A stretch of 36,328 bases of DNA from Magnetovibrio sp. GTDB lineage: Bacteria; Pseudomonadota; Alphaproteobacteria; Rhodospirillales; Casp-alpha2. Of the stretch, positions 26,327-35,265 are shown piece by piece; positions within the stretch are counted from its first letter, which is position 1; each line of letters opens with the position of its first letter. The position numbers and the translations under genes are program-made. The DNA lies in contig PARE01000002.1 in NCBI GenBank assembly GCA_002709525.1, positions 35,196 through 71,523 of the forward strand. Reading direction: 5' to 3'. The notes beneath the pieces were generated by a model. The model saw only the letters and a program-made list of their open reading frames with translations. It did no database searches and had not been told where the DNA came from.

Positions 26327-27012
26327 CGCGCAGTTCTCCTCAGCATTTTTCTCGTTTTGACTAATTACACAGGCCTCCGGAAATCATAGGCGGTATGAAG
26401 CCGCATAAACGGATTATTTGTCACTATGAACAGAGCCTAGCCCTATTAAAAATGAGACAGTTCTCAGTTTCATTTAGGTTAGACGTTCTTTTGCTGATTG
26501 TGGCAGCACAAGACGTACTTAATAAATCCAAAGAGGGATCTTATATCCAAGACCGGTCTATACAATATCGCTAATTATCCAGGGTGTATATATTGCGGAG
26601 TTTTGCATGATCGTGCTCCCTGTATTGGAAAATGCAGGAAAACGGAGTACTGTTCGCACTTCTCAGCAGGGCAACCTCAAGAGACACGGAAGAAACGATT
26701 ATATTGTAGTCTCCGATAAATCGTCAGCAGTCAGGTATTAGAAACAGCGCCACCTTGCCTGAATAAACTGCCCCTAAAGTCCAGATTGAGGCTTAATCAG
26801 GCTATTCTGTCGGCAAATTGAAGCCCTGGCGATACCCTGTAGACTGGCGGCCAACCAGTCACATACTTCCGCTCCTGGAGATGAAGCCGCCGGAATTTAG
26901 TCGTGCTGACAAGGGTTGTATATTGCCAAGTGCGGATCATCGTAATTTTCGATGTAACGGCGACGCGGCGCCGGAACCTTGCTATCTTAGTCTCTGGAGA
27001 GAGAATTCGAAC
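26327..27012. other. Divergent intergenic region between VOC and enoyl-CoA hydratase genes
   Basis: About 686 bp, AT-richer than the flanking genes. I see no supported gene: a 73-codon plus-strand frame (26498-26719) is Cys-rich but has no ribosome site or recognisable family. TGAGA-CAGT-TCTCA (26453-26466) is a small dyad that might serve a regulator. Promoters for both flanking genes must lie here, but none is clear. Confidence 0.45.
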
Positions 27013-27843
27013 ATGGACAGCGATATCATCCAAGTTGAGCGAGACAACCGCGTCGCGGTGATTACACTCAACCGCCCGGAACGCCTCAACGCCATCAGCC
27101 GCGAGACCATCCGCGCCGTCATGTCGGCGATGGATGAATTGGAGAACGATGAAACCGTGGCCGTGGTCATCCTCCGGGGAACCGGACGGGCCTTCAGCGC
27201 CGGTATGGATCTGAAGGACGACTCCTCTGCTGGCGTTTCCGGCGAAGACGGATGGCGAGAGGTGCTGTCCGAGGACTTGAGTTTCCTAACGCGATTTTGG
27301 CATTTTCCGAAACCCACCATCGCCGTCGTGCATGGGTTCTGCCTGGCCGCCGCCTGCGATCTGGCCATCGGTTGCGATATCACCATTGCCGAGGAAGGCG
27401 CCTATTTTGGCAAGCCTGAGCTAAAATTCGGCAGCGTCATTACCGCCATGATGATGCCCTGGCTCGCCGGCCCTAAGATCGCCAAGGAACTGCTGCTCGG
27501 CGCTGATGATCGGGTTGGCGCCGAACGGGCTCTGGCGGTGGGTCTGGTCAACCATGTTGTTCCGTCCGGAGAGGGGTTCGTCTTCGCCCGCGACATGGCC
27601 GAGCGCATGGCACGCATGGATGACGATGCCCTGCGGTTAACAAAAGAGGCGATCAATAAAAGCTTCGATATCATGGGACTTGAGAAGGCGCTTGCCGCCA
27701 ACCTCGATCTTGCGGTGGAGATCGAGGCCATGGAAACGCCGTCGCGCGCTCGGTTCAAGGAGATCGCTCGAACCGAGGGCCTGCAAGCGGCCTTGAACTG
27801 GCGCGAGAGCAGGTTCTCCAAGGACAGAAACGAAAAGCCTTAG
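27013..27843 (+). CDS. Enoyl-CoA hydratase/isomerase (crotonase family)
   Basis: A 276-residue crotonase. I chose ATG 27013 (MDSDIIQVERDNRVAVITLNRPERLNAI), with GGAGAGAG upstream; an upstream in-frame start at 26818 would add residues without family character. FSAGMDLKD (61-69) forms one oxyanion-hole arm. The second arm, GGGCEL in classic hydratases, reads AAACDL (113-117) here, so the first catalytic Glu is Asp116; the second, E136 in GKPELKFG, is kept. It may therefore be an isomerase, dehydratase or altered hydratase. It is convergent with the acyl-CoA ligase gene and the two stop codons overlap, which leaves no room for a terminator between them. Confidence 0.9.
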   Translation: MDSDIIQVERDNRVAVITLNRPERLNAISRETIRAVMSAMDELENDETVAVVILRGTGRAFSAGMDLKDDSSAGVSGEDGWREVLSEDLSFLTRFWHFPKPTIAVVHGFCLAAACDLAIGCDITIAEEGAYFGKPELKFGSVITAMMMPWLAGPKIAKELLLGADDRVGAERALAVGLVNHVVPSGEGFVFARDMAERMARMDDDALRLTKEAINKSFDIMGLEKALAANLDLAVEIEAMETPSRARFKEIARTEGLQAALNWRESRFSKDRNEKP

Positions 27844-29510
27844 CGGCCGCCTTTGCGTTCAATCTCGGCTTCCCGCAGTTTCTTGCGGCTGATCTTACCG
27901 CTCGAAGTGAGCTCGAAACTGTCCACGTATTCGATCTCGCGGGGGTACTTGTAGGCCGCCAGATTGGTCTTTACGTGCACTTGAAGCTCGGCCGTCAGTT
28001 GATCACTGGCTTTGCTTCCCTCGGCCAAACGCACGAAAGCCTTAACAATGCTGCCGCGCTCAAGGTCAGGGCTCGCTACAACGGCGGCCTCGGCTACCGC
28101 ATCATGGCGGACAAGGCAATCCTCTACCTCTGCCGGGCCTATCCGATAACCCGCGCTCTTGATCAGGTCGTCGGTTCTCCCCCGATACCAGAAATAACCA
28201 CCACTGGTACGTACCGCCATGTCGCCAGTGCGCAGCCAAGGGCCGAATCTCAATTCTTCCGAGCGCTCCGGATCTTTCCAGTATCCGAGGAAGCGCGTGG
28301 CATCGTCGCCGCCGGCAACAACCTCACCCTCTTCGCCGTCAGGCAAGGGGTTGCCATCCGCATCGACAATCGTCGTCGCGTGCCCGGGAAAGGCCATGCC
28401 CATGGAACCGGCCTGTGGCGGATAGAGGGCACGGCAATTGCCGATCAGGTGGTTCACTTCGGTCAGCCCATAGAACTCGTTGCACACGATCCCGAGTTCG
28501 TTCTCTGCCCAATCCAACACGGCGCCGGGCAAAGCCTCGCCGCCGGTACAGACGACGCGAAGCTTGAGGTTCGGCCATCGCGTGCGCGGATTCGGGACCT
28601 GCGCCAGGCGTTTCAAAGCGGTCGGCGTCAGAAAGGAGTGGGTCACGCCTTGGCGCTCCATGAACTCGAAAGCCCACTCGGCCTCGAAGCGATGTTCCGA
28701 TGTCACCACCGCACGTCCGAAACGCCATGCGATTAACAGAAGGTCCAGCAACCCGCCGACCCAGGCCCAGTCGGCAGGCGACCAGAAAACGGAATTTGGA
28801 TCGTCGCGATCAAGGTCGAACACCATGGACAGGCTCGGCACATAGGCCTCGAGAATGCGGTGGCCGTGCATGATGCCCTTGGGCAGGCCCGTCGAGCCCG
28901 ACGTATACATTAAGAGCGCCATTTCATCGGAGGCGGTATCCACGGCGGGCAGAGAGGCCGGGCCGTTTACCGTGAGCGCGGAAAAATCGAGCTCGCCTCC
29001 AACGGCGCCATCGACGACGATGATATGCTCCAGGGTTGCGAACTCATCCACCCGGTCGCGAAACCGTGCCCATGCGTCCGACTGAGTTATGACCGCCTTG
29101 GCTTCGGCGTGATTGAGGATATGGGCCAGGGTGTCGGGACCGTAGAGTTGCGAGAGGGTCACGGCCACGGCGCCAAGCTTATGCAGCGCCATATGCGCGA
29201 TGCCGGTTTCAGGCCGCATGCCCGTGTGAAGCGCGACCCGATCACCCCGTTCGATGCCGAGTTCCTTGAGGCCATGGGCAAGCCGCGACGCATCGCGTTC
29301 GAGTTTGGCGAACGTCCATGTGCGTATGCTCAGATCCTCGCGCTCGAAGATCAGGGCAGTATTTTCCGGATGCTCACGGGCGTGACGCTCAACGGTATTG
29401 CGCGCAATATTGCAACGCTCGGGGATGAGGATCTCATAATCTTCGGGTTTGTCGCCACTGCGTCGCAGGTTGAGGGTTTCAAGCAAGGCATCGTCGATAC
29501 GGTAGCTCAT
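27840..29510 (-). CDS. AMP-forming acyl-CoA synthetase/ligase
   Basis: A 556-residue ANL-superfamily enzyme that activates a carboxylic acid with ATP and CoA. The P-loop YTSGSTGLPKG is at 202-212, the adenine-binding segment FYGLTEVN near 346-353, the hinge LRTGDMAV near 430, and the catalytic C-terminal lysine is K539 in SSGKISRKK. It resembles benzoate/medium-chain acid ligases in length and motifs; the substrate cannot be read. Its ATG overlaps the stop of the DUF35 gene (ATGA), making it the last gene of the dctPQM-thiolase-DUF35 unit. It presumably activates the acid imported by the TRAP transporter. Confidence 0.92.
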   Translation of the reverse strand: MSYRIDDALLETLNLRRSGDKPEDYEILIPERCNIARNTVERHAREHPENTALIFEREDLSIRTWTFAKLERDASRLAHGLKELGIERGDRVALHTGMRPETGIAHMALHKLGAVAVTLSQLYGPDTLAHILNHAEAKAVITQSDAWARFRDRVDEFATLEHIIVVDGAVGGELDFSALTVNGPASLPAVDTASDEMALLMYTSGSTGLPKGIMHGHRILEAYVPSLSMVFDLDRDDPNSVFWSPADWAWVGGLLDLLLIAWRFGRAVVTSEHRFEAEWAFEFMERQGVTHSFLTPTALKRLAQVPNPRTRWPNLKLRVVCTGGEALPGAVLDWAENELGIVCNEFYGLTEVNHLIGNCRALYPPQAGSMGMAFPGHATTIVDADGNPLPDGEEGEVVAGGDDATRFLGYWKDPERSEELRFGPWLRTGDMAVRTSGGYFWYRGRTDDLIKSAGYRIGPAEVEDCLVRHDAVAEAAVVASPDLERGSIVKAFVRLAEGSKASDQLTAELQVHVKTNLAAYKYPREIEYVDSFELTSSGKISRKKLREAEIERKGGR

Positions 29511-29944
29511 GTCTCCTCCTCCAAGCGTTCGAATACAGCCATCTGAGCAGGATGGCCCGTCTCACCGTCGCCAGCGACAAGATGAACCCGCAGCCCCGGG
29601 AGAGCGTTCCCGGCATTGGCCGCTAATCTGCCGAAGGCCGCGTTGTCAGCACCGTCCATGGATACCAAGGCGAATATATAATCCTGTTCGGTTTCCGTGA
29701 ACGGCAGGCGCGAGCGGGTTTGGGTGGCACTCACTACGGTTCCTGTACCATCCAATTCGAGCCATTCGCAAGCTTGTGCATCCTCGGGGCAGACCGCATG
29801 TGGCGGGAACCAGACGTGGCCGCAAGCGGTACATCTGCGCGCCATGGCCCGTCCCTGCCCAAGGGCTTCAAAATAGGGTGCGAGATCGCCGAGACCATGG
29901 TCGTATCGGAGCGAAAGTTCCAGGCACACCCGTGTTCCAGTCAT
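29507..29944 (-). CDS. DUF35 Zn-ribbon/OB-fold protein, partner of thiolase-fold enzyme
   Basis: A 145-residue protein with an N-terminal helical hairpin, a rubredoxin-like zinc ribbon with Cys at 38, 41, 52 and 59 (CTAC...CPEDAQAC) and a C-terminal OB-fold (GTVVSATQTRSRLPF onward). DUF35 proteins bind CoA substrates and form complexes with thiolase-superfamily enzymes, including the archaeal thiolase/HMG-CoA synthase complex and the Ltp2-ChsH2 steroid aldolase. The ATG overlaps the stop of the thiolase-fold gene (ATGA), and its own stop overlaps the ligase ATG, so all three are translationally coupled. Confidence 0.9.
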   Translation of the reverse strand: MTGTRVCLELSLRYDHGLGDLAPYFEALGQGRAMARRCTACGHVWFPPHAVCPEDAQACEWLELDGTGTVVSATQTRSRLPFTETEQDYIFALVSMDGADNAAFGRLAANAGNALPGLRVHLVAGDGETGHPAQMAVFERLEEET

Positions 29945-31134
29945 GGCTCCACCCTCTCCAGCACATGCACGGCGGCCAACGTGCAGATGCCGCCATGTGC
30001 ATCGATAACACCATGCCCGTAGAGTTCGTCCGGTGCCTGACCCGGAAAACGGCCGGTCAATAGTCGATCCATCGAAACGGCTTGTGCGATGCCGGTGGCG
30101 CCGGGCACGCCGCCTTGGCCGATGAGGCCGCCGGATCGATTGACCGGCAACGGCCCGTCGGCATCGAACGCACCGTCCGCGAGGGCTGCCGCCGACTGAC
30201 CATCAGAGGCGAGGCCCAAAGCTTCCAAAGATTGGAGTTCCGCGCCGGTGAAGGCGTCATAGATCTCGGCGATGTCGATTTTGCGCGTCGGGTGATCAAT
30301 AGCCGCCATTTTGTATGCAGATTGTGCGGCGGCCCGCTTGGCCAGGAATTCATGGCGCGCGGCGCGATCGCCCAGGCGGGCGTGATCGCTGCCGGCCCCG
30401 CTGCCGGCAATCCGGCTCCTAGGTCTCTCGGCGGCGGGAGCGGCATCGGGGTGCGCGAGGATTACGGCGGCGGCGCCGTCGCTGGCCAAGGAACAATCGA
30501 GCTTGCGGTAAGGCGCGGCGATCATCGGCGAGGCAAGCACCTCATCGATGGTAAGTTTCATCGGCTTGTGCGCCCACGGATTACCGACGGCATTGCCATG
30601 ATTCTTGACCGACACGTAGGCCAACTGTTCGGGCGTGACGCTGTACTTCTGCATGTACTCACTGATTGAAAGCGCATAGAGCGTCACCGCCGTGGCACCG
30701 GCCATGCCGTCCATCTCCGCGTCGAAAGACAGTCCATATGTGAGCTGTACGTCGCCGGCCTCGAGATGCCCGGCGGCGGCATCGAAGCCTACCACCATCA
30801 CACGACGATATAGTCCCGCCATGATCTGCGCCATCGCTTCACGCAAAGCAAAGCCGCCGGACGCACCGCCACCTTCGACGCGCACCACCGGCCGACCAGC
30901 AAGTCCAAGCTCACTGACCACAACGGGCCCCGGGTTTACTTGCAGGTTGAGAAAATCGGTCTCACTGGCGACGACCACGGCATCAATATCACTCGGTTCC
31001 AACCCGCTGTCAGCGAGCGCATTCATGCCAGCCTGGCGGACCCAATTTCGCCAATGACTGCCGTCGCGGTAACGGCTGAAGGGAAAAACCCCACCGCCGA
31101 GGATAACAGGCATATTGACGTTGATGGCACTCAT
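29941..31134 (-). CDS. Thiolase-superfamily protein lacking catalytic Cys and His; possible Ltp2-type aldolase
   Basis: A 397-residue SCP2-thiolase-like protein. The nucleophile motif, normally C-A-S-G, reads VEGGGASGG (86-94), so position 90 is Gly (codon GGT). The C-terminal GHPxGATG loop reads GQGGVPGATG, with Gly near 342 in place of His. The EIYDAFT segment has Tyr where many SCP2 thiolases have His. Loss of both residues rules out normal Claisen thiolysis. Ltp2-type retro-aldolases also lack the nucleophile, use Tyr residues and need a DUF35 partner, exactly as is encoded next door. It follows dctM by 15 bp. The fold is sure; aldolase activity is inference. Confidence 0.85.
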   Translation of the reverse strand: MSAINVNMPVILGGGVFPFSRYRDGSHWRNWVRQAGMNALADSGLEPSDIDAVVVASETDFLNLQVNPGPVVVSELGLAGRPVVRVEGGGASGGFALREAMAQIMAGLYRRVMVVGFDAAAGHLEAGDVQLTYGLSFDAEMDGMAGATAVTLYALSISEYMQKYSVTPEQLAYVSVKNHGNAVGNPWAHKPMKLTIDEVLASPMIAAPYRKLDCSLASDGAAAVILAHPDAAPAAERPRSRIAGSGAGSDHARLGDRAARHEFLAKRAAAQSAYKMAAIDHPTRKIDIAEIYDAFTGAELQSLEALGLASDGQSAAALADGAFDADGPLPVNRSGGLIGQGGVPGATGIAQAVSMDRLLTGRFPGQAPDELYGHGVIDAHGGICTLAAVHVLERVEP

Positions 31135-31149
31135 GACACTTGTGGTCCG

Positions 31150-32472
31150 TTATCCGTCGATCATCTGCTTCGGCAACCACGTCGCCAGTTCGGGATAGAC
31201 GATTAATAGCCCGAGCACGATAAGATCCAGAAGAATAAATGGGATTACACCCGTCGCCACGTGACGGAAATCGGCCCGCCCAGCGACGGCGCCCATGACA
31301 GCGAATAAATTGATGCCGACGGGTGGCGTAACCACGGATATCTCGATCAGCTTGACGAGCACGATCCCGAACCAGATCGGGTCAATGTTGAGCGCCACCA
31401 CCACTGGGAACAGGAACGGCAGCGTAACCACCATCATTGACGTGGTATCGAGAAAACACCCGAGCACAATATAAAGAATCGAGGCTAGGATCATGAAGCG
31501 GAGCGGCGTCGAGGCGATGGCCGTGATCTGAGCGACCATATCGTCGATGACACCGACCACCACCAGCATACGCGATAGCAAGAGACCGCCGATCAGAATG
31601 ACAAAGATCAGGCAACTGATCGACGCCGCGTCTTGCAAGGCGGGCCCTAGCCAACCGCCCCGGATTCCGCGCTTTCGGGTGACGGCCAGGAAAAACGCCC
31701 CGGCCGCCCCGACGGCGCCGGCCGCCGACGGCGGGAAAAGGCCTGTGTAGATGCCGCCCAACACCAACAACATGAGAAATAGGATCGGCCAGACCTTGCC
31801 CGCCGCCTGCCATCGTTCCCGCCAGGAAACGCGCTCTTCGATAGTAGGCGCCAACGAAGGCCGAAATCTGACCAATACCCAAATACCGCCCAGGTATACG
31901 ACGGCGGTAAGGATGCCTGGGATAACGCCGGCAATCAGCAACTGGCCCACGGATTGTTCCGTCATGATCGCGTAAATGACCATGGTGATGGAGGGCGGTA
32001 TCATCGCTGCGAAACTTCCCGCACCCGCGATAGCGCCGATGGAAAGGCTCTTGGAGTATCCGTATTTGAGCATTTCCGGAAAGGCGATACGAGTAAAGAC
32101 GACGGCGTTGACGATGGTCGAGCCCGAGATCGCCGCAAACACGGCAGACCCCACAATCACCGCCTGGTAGAGCCCACCACGCAGCCGCCTTAGCCAGAGA
32201 TTGGCGGCACGGAAGACTTCCGCAGTGAGTCCCGACGCTTCGGCGAGCACGCCCATGAGCACGAACATGGGCAAAACGGCGAAGCCGTAATTATTGACCA
32301 CGCCAAACGGCAACACCCGCAACTGGCCGACGGTGAGCAGCGGCCCTGCCCCGAGCAGCATGCCGCCGATACCGATAACGCCCATGGCCACGCCGACGGG
32401 TATGCCCATGGCCAGAAAAACGAATAACAGTCCGGCGCCTGCGTATCCAATAGCCAGAGGTTCCACTGACAC
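31150..32472 (-). CDS. dctM: TRAP transporter large permease DctM
   Basis: About 440 residues with some 12 hydrophobic helices and DctM family motifs: GIPVGVAMGVIG, NNYGFAVLPMFVLMG, FAAISGSTIVNAVVF, AAMIPPSITMVIYAI and VVTPPVGINLFAV. The open frame extends upstream to 32613 inside dctQ, but those residues are unlike the family. No ATG is suitable, so I propose GTG 32472, just after the dctQ stop; GTG 32466 is also possible. It is the ion-coupled membrane subunit that works with DctQ and DctP. Confidence 0.9.
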   Translation of the reverse strand: MSVEPLAIGYAGAGLLFVFLAMGIPVGVAMGVIGIGGMLLGAGPLLTVGQLRVLPFGVVNNYGFAVLPMFVLMGVLAEASGLTAEVFRAANLWLRRLRGGLYQAVIVGSAVFAAISGSTIVNAVVFTRIAFPEMLKYGYSKSLSIGAIAGAGSFAAMIPPSITMVIYAIMTEQSVGQLLIAGVIPGILTAVVYLGGIWVLVRFRPSLAPTIEERVSWRERWQAAGKVWPILFLMLLVLGGIYTGLFPPSAAGAVGAAGAFFLAVTRKRGIRGGWLGPALQDAASISCLIFVILIGGLLLSRMLVVVGVIDDMVAQITAIASTPLRFMILASILYIVLGCFLDTTSMMVVTLPFLFPVVVALNIDPIWFGIVLVKLIEISVVTPPVGINLFAVMGAVAGRADFRHVATGVIPFILLDLIVLGLLIVYPELATWLPKQMIDG

Positions 32473-32477
32473 GAACT

Positions 32478-33044
32478 TCAGCTGACCGGCGTGTCGCCAT
32501 GGCGCGACATGTCGGTGGCATCGAAACGCGAACTGAAAATGGAAAAGATGTCGAACAGACACTGCACGAACATCAGTGTCGCGCCAAAACCAAGCACCAG
32601 CCGGGCCGGCCAAATGGGAAAGTTGATCAACCCCGTTGCATACTCGCCCACGCTGACGCTATGCAGGCCGGATTTCCAGCCGTACAAGGCAATCAATACC
32701 CAGAAAGCCGCGCTCAACGTGTGCTGAATAAACGAGGTCACGCGCTGCAGGGAGCGCGGCAGCATATTGGTCAAAACCTCGACACGGATATGATTGCGCC
32801 GGGCCTGTCCCAATGCCGTCGCCAGGAAAACGGTCACCACCATCATAGTCGCCATGAACTCGAAGGCAGCCGGGATAGGCCGGCTTTGCAATCCAATAAT
32901 GTCCAGATTGGTGCCGATCACGTCCGCGGCACCGGCGATCATCATCAAGAGTAGCGCCACCCCAGAGAGCAGCCCGCAAACCAAGTTGACCCGCAACAAC
33001 ATCCGCGCGACGGCGGAACGCGGGCGGGTTTTATCCTTGTCCAT
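32478..33044 (-). CDS. dctQ: TRAP transporter small permease DctQ
   Basis: A 188-residue protein with four predicted helices (about 18-40, 62-82, 105-122 and 145-165), the DctQ layout. It includes the conserved region ALGQARRNHIRVEVLTNMLPRS, where the RRxHIRV(E/D)xL pattern is diagnostic. The start is ATG 33044 with a weak site (CGGA). It lies between dctP and dctM on the same strand. Confidence 0.9.
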   Translation of the reverse strand: MDKDKTRPRSAVARMLLRVNLVCGLLSGVALLLMMIAGAADVIGTNLDIIGLQSRPIPAAFEFMATMMVVTVFLATALGQARRNHIRVEVLTNMLPRSLQRVTSFIQHTLSAAFWVLIALYGWKSGLHSVSVGEYATGLINFPIWPARLVLGFGATLMFVQCLFDIFSIFSSRFDATDMSRHGDTPVS

Positions 33045-33123
33045 CGGTTAAGTCCGATCAGGCACCCTCCCTGTCCGGCCGGCACGATTGCCGCCCGGAC
33101 GAACGGGAGGTTATCACGTAGCG

Positions 33124-34146
33124 TCAGTCTTTCACCACTTCACGCCAGATCTTAATCGTCTTTTCGGCGTCCGCGCCTTTGCCAGCGGCTGTTTGCGCCT
33201 TGATGAAATCGCCGAAGAAATCGGGATTGGCGGCTTTCCACTTTTTAGCTTCCGACTTGGGGAAGTCGTGGAACTGCACACCCTTGGATTTTAGGGTAGC
33301 GATGGCCTTCTCGCCGGCCGCGATAACCTGGTCACGATCACGCTTGGCCGCTTCAAAGGAAACTTCCTGGACGATCTTCTGTTGTTCGACGGTAAGGCCA
33401 TCCCATACCTTCGACGCCATCCAAACGGCATTGGTCGGTCCTTCCCAGAGCGTGATCGAGTGCACGTGCTTGGCGACCTCGTAGATCTTATAGTTTACCA
33501 TTAGATCGACGGAGAACGGGATGCAATCGACCGTGCCGCGCGAAAGGCCCTCATAAAGCTCCGCGAGACCCAGCGTTACGGGAACACCGCCGGCAGCCTG
33601 AACCATGCGCGGCATGTCCTTGCCCCAAGTACGCACCTTACGCCCTTTCATGTCTGCGACCCCCTTGGCGGGATCCTTGCAGACCAGCAAGTAGGGATTG
33701 AGGTGATGGTAGAACAGCGCCTTCATGCCGTTACGTTTCGCTTCCAAGTCAAACTCGGGAACCTCGGTGAGCAGACGCTCCATCAAGGCTGTCGCCTGAT
33801 CGGGGCGCGACATAGTCATGGGGATGGAGTTGGGCGCCGCGTGGAACGGCAGTTCGGAGGGGAAATACCCCGGCGACATGGCGGCCAGATCAATGGCGCC
33901 TTGCTGGATCAATCCCAGGTTCTCTTTCGCCTTGCCGAGTACGCCGGCCCAGAAGATCTTGATCTTTACGGCACCATTGGTGCGCTTATCGATTTCGCTC
34001 GCCCACCATTTGTCAACCTTGGCGCCGGCTGTGGTTTCAGTCCACTGACTGGACATACGGAGCGTCTTGGCCGAAGCACCACTAGCCAAGCCCAAAACGA
34101 GACCCAATGCAGCGACTGTAAATACGCCTTTGCGGATAAAAGACAT
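33124..34146 (-). CDS. dctP: TRAP transporter substrate-binding protein DctP
   Basis: A 340-residue exported binding protein with a signal peptide of about residues 1-26 (ending ASGASA-KT). The mature part has MSSQWTETTAGAKVDKWWASEIDKR, then VADMKGRKVRTWG (with the family's substrate-binding Arg), GLAELYEGLSRGTVDC and a C-terminal helix. ATG 34146 follows GGGGAG. It is the first gene of the dctPQM-thiolase-DUF35-ligase unit, divergent from the lysR gene. The ligand is probably a monocarboxylate or other acid that the ligase then activates; it cannot be named from sequence. Confidence 0.92.
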   Translation of the reverse strand: MSFIRKGVFTVAALGLVLGLASGASAKTLRMSSQWTETTAGAKVDKWWASEIDKRTNGAVKIKIFWAGVLGKAKENLGLIQQGAIDLAAMSPGYFPSELPFHAAPNSIPMTMSRPDQATALMERLLTEVPEFDLEAKRNGMKALFYHHLNPYLLVCKDPAKGVADMKGRKVRTWGKDMPRMVQAAGGVPVTLGLAELYEGLSRGTVDCIPFSVDLMVNYKIYEVAKHVHSITLWEGPTNAVWMASKVWDGLTVEQQKIVQEVSFEAAKRDRDQVIAAGEKAIATLKSKGVQFHDFPKSEAKKWKAANPDFFGDFIKAQTAAGKGADAEKTIKIWREVVKD

Positions 34147-34259
34147 AATAATTTTCTCCCCTGATTATCATTGCGCGCGGCCGCGTATTCCTCACGATTG
34201 TCCACGCCTATAATGCTAACAATTATGCGGGATGGCGAAACATCAACGCAAATTATATA

Positions 34260-34281
34260 ATCTTATTAAAAACCATAAGAT
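34260..34281. promoter_or_regulatory. 22-bp dyad, probable LysR operator
   Basis: ATCTTAT-N8-ATAAGAT is a perfect inverted repeat with seven-base arms in the 176-bp gap between the divergent dctP and lysR genes, ending 41 bp before the lysR ATG. LysR regulators usually bind AT-rich dyads in exactly such gaps, controlling both themselves and the divergent target. Confidence 0.55.
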
Positions 34282-34322
34282 ATACTGATATAAATAGTCT
34301 TCATTCCAAAGGGTGATATCTG

Positions 34323-35216
34323 ATGAACCTCAAGCATATCGAAGCCTTCGTTCAAGTGGCTCGCGCCGGCAGCGTCAGCGCGGCAGCGGCTAGGCTGAAT
34401 ACCACCCAACCGGCGATCTCCATGCGTATAAAAGATCTGGAGCGGAGCCTCGATATCGAACTCCTGGACAGGTCTCGGCGCAGCGTTCGCCTGACCCCGG
34501 CCGGGCGCGTCTTCTTGGAGCGGGCGGAGCGCATTCATACCTTGACCGAGGAAGCCCTGGCAGAGTTCGGCTCGGACAAGGCCACGGCGGGTCATATCCG
34601 ACTTGGCGTCACCGAGACGGTTGCACTGACTTGGTTGCCGGAACTCGTGAGTCGCATCAACGGCCGGTTTCCCCAAGTGGCTGTCGAACTCGACGTAGAT
34701 TTGACGGAAGGCGTTTGGAACCGTCTCAACCGGGGCGATTTGGAAGTCGCCTTGCTGCCGGGCCCTATCGGTGGCCCGAACCTGCAAACCCGATCACTGG
34801 GCATGATCCGTTATGATTGGATGGCGAGCCGATCACTCAACATTCCTGATGGCATGCTCACACCAACCGATCTGGCCGCATGGCCGATCATTACCTTGAG
34901 CCATGAATCCAATCTACATGATGTGATCGAGGGCTGGTTCCGCGCACACGGCGCACGGCCACGCCGGATCGACGTTTGCAACAGCCTGGGCGTTGTCGCT
35001 TCCCTGACCATGGCGGGGCTCGGTATCGCCATGTTACCGCCCTCCATTTTCGCGGCCGAGCAACGCCTCATGACATTGACCACCGAGCCCCGGCTTTCGG
35101 ATTTGGAATTCGTTGCCGCCCATCCCCGCAACATGGCCTCTCCCTTGATCCGATCCATCGTCGATATGGCGGAAAACGTCAGTACTTTTCGCAGGATCGA
35201 TCCTGAGGCGGAATAA
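34323..35216 (+). CDS. LysR-family transcriptional regulator
   Basis: A 297-residue regulator with an N-terminal winged helix (1-60: MNLKHIEAFVQVARAGSVSA, then LNTTQPAISMRIKDLE and LTPAGR at 59-64) and a two-lobed effector domain (about 90-290). ATG 34323 follows AGGG. It is divergent from the TRAP/ligase/aldolase operon and 49 bp ahead of the DMSP-lyase-type cupin gene, with which it is probably co-transcribed. The likely job is to switch on the divergent operon when its substrate or a CoA derivative is present; the effector is unknown. Confidence 0.92.
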   Translation: MNLKHIEAFVQVARAGSVSAAAARLNTTQPAISMRIKDLERSLDIELLDRSRRSVRLTPAGRVFLERAERIHTLTEEALAEFGSDKATAGHIRLGVTETVALTWLPELVSRINGRFPQVAVELDVDLTEGVWNRLNRGDLEVALLPGPIGGPNLQTRSLGMIRYDWMASRSLNIPDGMLTPTDLAAWPIITLSHESNLHDVIEGWFRAHGARPRRIDVCNSLGVVASLTMAGLGIAMLPPSIFAAEQRLMTLTTEPRLSDLEFVAAHPRNMASPLIRSIVDMAENVSTFRRIDPEAE

Positions 35217-35265
35217 TCTCGAGCCCCACTTCCAAAATTAAGTCATCCAGCTATATTGTGAGCCG

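Noticed and set aside
26498-26719. Plus-strand Cys-rich 73-codon frame in the large intergenic gap
   Set aside because: The Cys spacing fits no zinc-finger or ferredoxin pattern that I know, and there is no ribosome binding site.
27840-29510. Assigning the acyl-CoA ligase as DmdB and the hydratase as DmdD (methylmercaptopropionate pathway)
   Set aside because: Motifs show only the general ANL and crotonase families, and the dehydrogenase nearby is about 400 residues while DmdC is about 590. The operon partners (DUF35, thiolase-fold protein) do not belong to that pathway.
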